Origin: a virus
Direction: 5' to 3' (one strand)
Virus record (IMG/VR): IMGVR_UViG_3300048088_000079
Span: 1 to 49,104 of that record
Length of the DNA stretch: 49,104 bases
In this document: positions 47,291 through 49,104 of the stretch, piece by piece
Position numbering within the stretch: the first letter of the stretch is position 1
Layout of the letters: every line of letters begins with the position of its first letter
Translations under genes and position numbers: made by a program
The notes under the pieces: model-generated
What the model saw: only the letters and a program-made list of their open reading frames with translations
What the model was told of the DNA's origin: nothing
Database searches by the model: none

Positions 47291-47610
47291 GCTACACGAT
47301 CATTCCCGTGCCGGCGACGCCGAATCCCGTCTTTCAATGCGTACTCGACGGCAAGCAGGCGCAAGTCTCGCTCACGACGACAAATTTCGGCCTGTTCGCC
47401 GATGTGCTGTACGACGGTGCGCCCGTCGCGAACAGCCGCTTGTGCCTCGACCGCACGGATATCAACCCCGCGCGCTATCTCGGGCTACCCCAGGCGCTAT
47501 TCTTCGCCGACTTGCAAGGCACGAGCGACCCCGTCTATACCGGCTTCGGCACGCGCTACGTGCTTGTGTACGGCGACCCGGACGCGAACGGCGGTTCGAC
47601 TATCGGTTGA
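47287..47610 (+). CDS. Baseplate protein, DUF6983/plug-like
   Basis: A 107-residue beta-barrel-like protein. VSLTTTNFGLFADVLYDGAPV, then LCLDRTDINPARYLGLP and a C-terminal TGFGTRYVLVYGDP match the pattern of small myoviral baseplate plug proteins. Its stop codon overlaps the -35 box of a promoter. Confidence 0.6.
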   Translation: MSYTIIPVPATPNPVFQCVLDGKQAQVSLTTTNFGLFADVLYDGAPVANSRLCLDRTDINPARYLGLPQALFFADLQGTSDPVYTGFGTRYVLVYGDPDANGGSTIG

Positions 47611-47635
47611 CTCGCCACGATAGACGGCCTATATT
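47607..47635 (+). promoter_or_regulatory. Sigma70-type promoter, TTGACT-17-TATATT
   Basis: TTGACT at 47607-47612, 17-bp spacer, TATATT at 47630-47635. The predicted start (about 47642) is followed by a terminator at 47680-47708, before the next gene. Confidence 0.7.
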
Positions 47636-47708
47636 CGGACCGTCTCCTAGTGAATGGCCTTCGTCAGCCTTCGCACTTTCGGCCGCCTCGTGCGGCCGTT
47701 CTTTTTTG
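47636..47708 (+). ncRNA. Possible short RNA or attenuator leader
   Basis: The region from the predicted start (about 47642) to the terminator T-run is about 65 bases. It could be a stand-alone small RNA or the leader of the 47717 gene with a default stop. An in-frame ATG at 47654 would let ribosomes run through the terminator into the 47717 frame. Confidence 0.35.
47680..47708 (+). terminator. Rho-independent terminator
   Basis: CGGCCGC (47680-47686) and GCGGCCG (47692-47698) form a 7-bp stem with a CTCGT loop, followed by TTCTTTTTT. It lies between promoter 47607-47635 and the ATG at 47717. Confidence 0.8.
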
Positions 47709-47716
47709 GTCCGGTC

Positions 47717-48292
47717 ATGCTCAAATCCAAAATCATTCGGCTCGGCGGCAAGGACGAAGGGCTCAAGCTGCGCCTGCACGAGTTGCCGGCGCTCGTCGCC
47801 GACCGCCATGCGCGCGCCGCGCTCGACACGCTCGGCGCAGACAAGACGACGGGCATCGTAGCGCTGGCGCTGAAGCACTTCGCCGACGTTCGCAAGCTTG
47901 GCCCCGCCGGCCTCGATTTGCTGATGCCGTTCGTCGAAGGTACGGTCGAGCATGACGGGCGCTCGCATGCCTTCGACGTCGCGCGTGACCTGAAGGATTG
48001 GCGCAACGTCGAGCGCGTGCAGCAATACGCGCTGCACCTGCATGTCGGGTTCCTGTTCGAACGCGAGTCGCTTGATGTGCCCGTTTCATTTCGCGCTGAG
48101 CAGATCATGCGCGACTCGTCCGATATTTCCGTTACATTCTGCTCTGGATTCATCGCGACCGTTATACAATCGAAGCTTGCGACATATCGCGAACTCGAAA
48201 CGGTGCTATCGACCGAAGACGCCTATAACCTGGTCGAGATTCTGAACGTCGATGCAATCCAGACCTGGCAAGCCCATAAGGACGCACAATGA
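47717..48292 (+). CDS. Tail assembly protein candidate (chaperone-like), 191 aa
   Basis: ATG at 47717 (MLKSKIIRLGGKDEGLKLRL) is preferred over the in-frame ATG at 47654, whose extra 21 residues lie over the terminator. The helical protein with ELPALVADRHARAALDTLG and a later DLKDWRNVERVQQYALHLHV resembles tail chaperones encoded before tape measure genes. It overlaps the next gene by 4 bases. Moderately supported by position. Confidence 0.5.
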   Translation: MLKSKIIRLGGKDEGLKLRLHELPALVADRHARAALDTLGADKTTGIVALALKHFADVRKLGPAGLDLLMPFVEGTVEHDGRSHAFDVARDLKDWRNVERVQQYALHLHVGFLFERESLDVPVSFRAEQIMRDSSDISVTFCSGFIATVIQSKLATYRELETVLSTEDAYNLVEILNVDAIQTWQAHKDAQ

Positions 48293-48702
48293 TCACTGAC
48301 GAAGCCAAATCCCTAAGCATCTACGCCGCGCACGGGCGCGACGCCGGCAGGACGTTTATCATCCGCGAAATTGACCCGCTGAGCCTGAGCGGTTACGTGC
48401 TGCGGCTGGTGTCGGCGCTGCGCGTCGAGAGCTACGAGGCAATGATTGACGAGTTCCGCTCGGCGAGCGAGCGCAAAGACGGCGGCGCGCCAATCGACGC
48501 CGTTATGCGCGTGCTGCGCGGTGCAGACCCGAAAGCCGTGCATGAGCTAATCTCGGAACTCGTCGCGGGCTATGTCTCGATCGCGCCTGATCCGAAGCAT
48601 CCGGGCGCGCTGCGCGCGATCATGGTGAGCGAAGACATTCGCGAGATTCGCACGCTTGGCGAGATTTTGACCGGATTCGCTAAACTTCACTTCGCATTCT
48701 GA
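48289..48702 (+). CDS. Tail assembly chaperone-like protein, 137 aa
   Basis: Helical protein (FIIREIDPLSLSGYVLRLVSALRVESYEAM, then VMRVLRGADPKAVHELISEL). Size, composition and place two genes before the tape measure fit tail chaperones. No slippery site linking it to the upstream gene is visible; the link is an ATGA overlap. Confidence 0.55.
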   Translation: MITDEAKSLSIYAAHGRDAGRTFIIREIDPLSLSGYVLRLVSALRVESYEAMIDEFRSASERKDGGAPIDAVMRVLRGADPKAVHELISELVAGYVSIAPDPKHPGALRAIMVSEDIREIRTLGEILTGFAKLHFAF

Positions 48703-48704
48703 CC

Positions 48705-49104
48705 ATGCCTATTTCTTCGACAGTAGCGATTCTCGATACGCTCGCGGCGGCGGCTTCGTTGCTGCCGAAGGTTAATCCGCCAGTGCCGATCTACGCGATC
48801 GTGTCAAGCGACAATTTGCTGCCGCTCACGATCCCTGATTCGTGGGGCGAATTCGCGCCGCGGTACGAGTCACAGGTGAGCGATTACCCGGTCGAGAATG
48901 GCGCGTTCGCCGCGTATAACAAGGTACGCCGGCCGATCGGCGTATCCGTGACGATGGTCAAGACGGGCTCGGACGTCGCCCGCTTCGCCTGGCTGACGGC
49001 GATTCAGCAGCAAGAAGCGCAGTTCCCAACAGCCTTATACACCCTGGTTTCGCCTCAGGGCGTCTATGTCGATTACACCCTGCAGGGCTACAGCTACGAG
49101 ACGC
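48705..49104 (+). CDS. Dit-like tail/baseplate protein, N-terminal part (continues at window start)
   Basis: Starts MPISSTVAILDTLAAAASLL; then DNLLPLTIPDSWGEFAPRYE, YPVENGAFAAYNKVRRPIGV and SVTMVKTGSDVARFAWL. The gene runs off the window end and continues in frame at base 128 (bases 1-127 repeat the end), finishing at 327. The total is 199 residues. The first half fits the Dit-like N-terminal domain pattern of a tube-to-hub ring. Confidence 0.55.
   Translation, partial: MPISSTVAILDTLAAAASLLPKVNPPVPIYAIVSSDNLLPLTIPDSWGEFAPRYESQVSDYPVENGAFAAYNKVRRPIGVSVTMVKTGSDVARFAWLTAIQQQEAQFPTALYTLVSPQGVYVDYTLQGYSYET
48978..49104. repeat. Right copy of 127-bp terminal direct repeat
   Basis: Exact copy of bases 1-127; see the left copy. 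Closing the circle here leaves the Dit-like gene intact. Confidence 0.9.

Noticed and set aside
47654-47716. Longer start (ATG 47654) for the tail chaperone gene as the main start
   Set aside because: The extra 21 residues are encoded by the terminator stem and T-run and there is no ribosome site; kept only as a possible read-through device.
1-49104. Integrase, CRISPR array or insertion sequence
   Set aside because: No recombinase motifs, no regular spacer-repeat array and no transposase or terminal inverted repeats were found on either strand.

Overview
The window is the complete genome of a tailed bacteriophage with a contractile tail (myovirus type). The first 127 bases (1-127) are repeated exactly as the last 127 (48978-49104), and one gene reads in frame across that joint, so the molecule closes into a circle of 48,977 bp. 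The sequence is GC-rich and carries sigma70-type promoters, mostly TTGACA-like boxes with 17-bp spacers. The phage encodes a beta-barrel outer-membrane protein and a GH19 endolysin. Together these point to a Gram-negative, GC-rich host. Burkholderiales would fit, but that is inference. I see no integrase, no attachment site and no clear lysogeny repressor, so the phage is probably virulent.

The genome has four transcription arms, arranged as two divergent pairs. (1) The rightward arm runs from 46.9 kb through the joint to 10.2 kb. It holds baseplate proteins, tail chaperone candidates, a Dit-like protein, the tape measure with a lysozyme domain, hub, spike, wedge proteins (gpJ-like and DUF2612), a glycine-rich tail fibre and a holin. 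(2) The leftward arm runs from 19.3 to 10.2 kb. It holds a Cas4-like nuclease (DUF2800), an IbrB/IbrA-like pair, a single-stranded DNA-binding protein, a cytosine-C5 methyltransferase, RusA, an outer-membrane barrel, two paralogous DUF723-like proteins and the endolysin. (3) The rightward arm from 19.6 to 30.0 kb is for replication: a primase-polymerase/VapE-type helicase, a DEAH helicase, a family A DNA polymerase, a Lar-like protein and a small HTH protein. (4) The leftward arm from 46.6 to 30.0 kb holds terminase, portal, MuF, protease/scaffold, decoration and major capsid proteins, then neck, sheath and tube proteins, and a glycosidase.

The most striking architectural feature is a 142-bp AT-rich module (19410-19551 and 46696-46837; 140 of 142 positions identical). 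It sits at both divergent junctions, so all four arms start at a copy of the same element. Only the 19.4-kb copy is flanked by palindromic TGTGCAAG-type sites that overlap candidate promoters. That suggests a shared promoter or origin core made different by local operators.

A second notable feature is the SSB gene. The canonical SSB tip (acidic residues followed by DDDIPF) is present just downstream of the stop codon, but in the -1 frame. That frame is open from a perfect slippery heptamer (C CCT TTC) inside the gene. This may be programmed frameshifting, or a recent deletion or sequence error. Other points of interest are a promoter followed by a terminator (possible small RNA or attenuator) at 47.6-47.7 kb, a structured 5' leader on the SSB transcript, a RusA with an altered acidic residue, a DnaJ-type zinc motif in the small terminase, and many small overlapping genes of unknown function.
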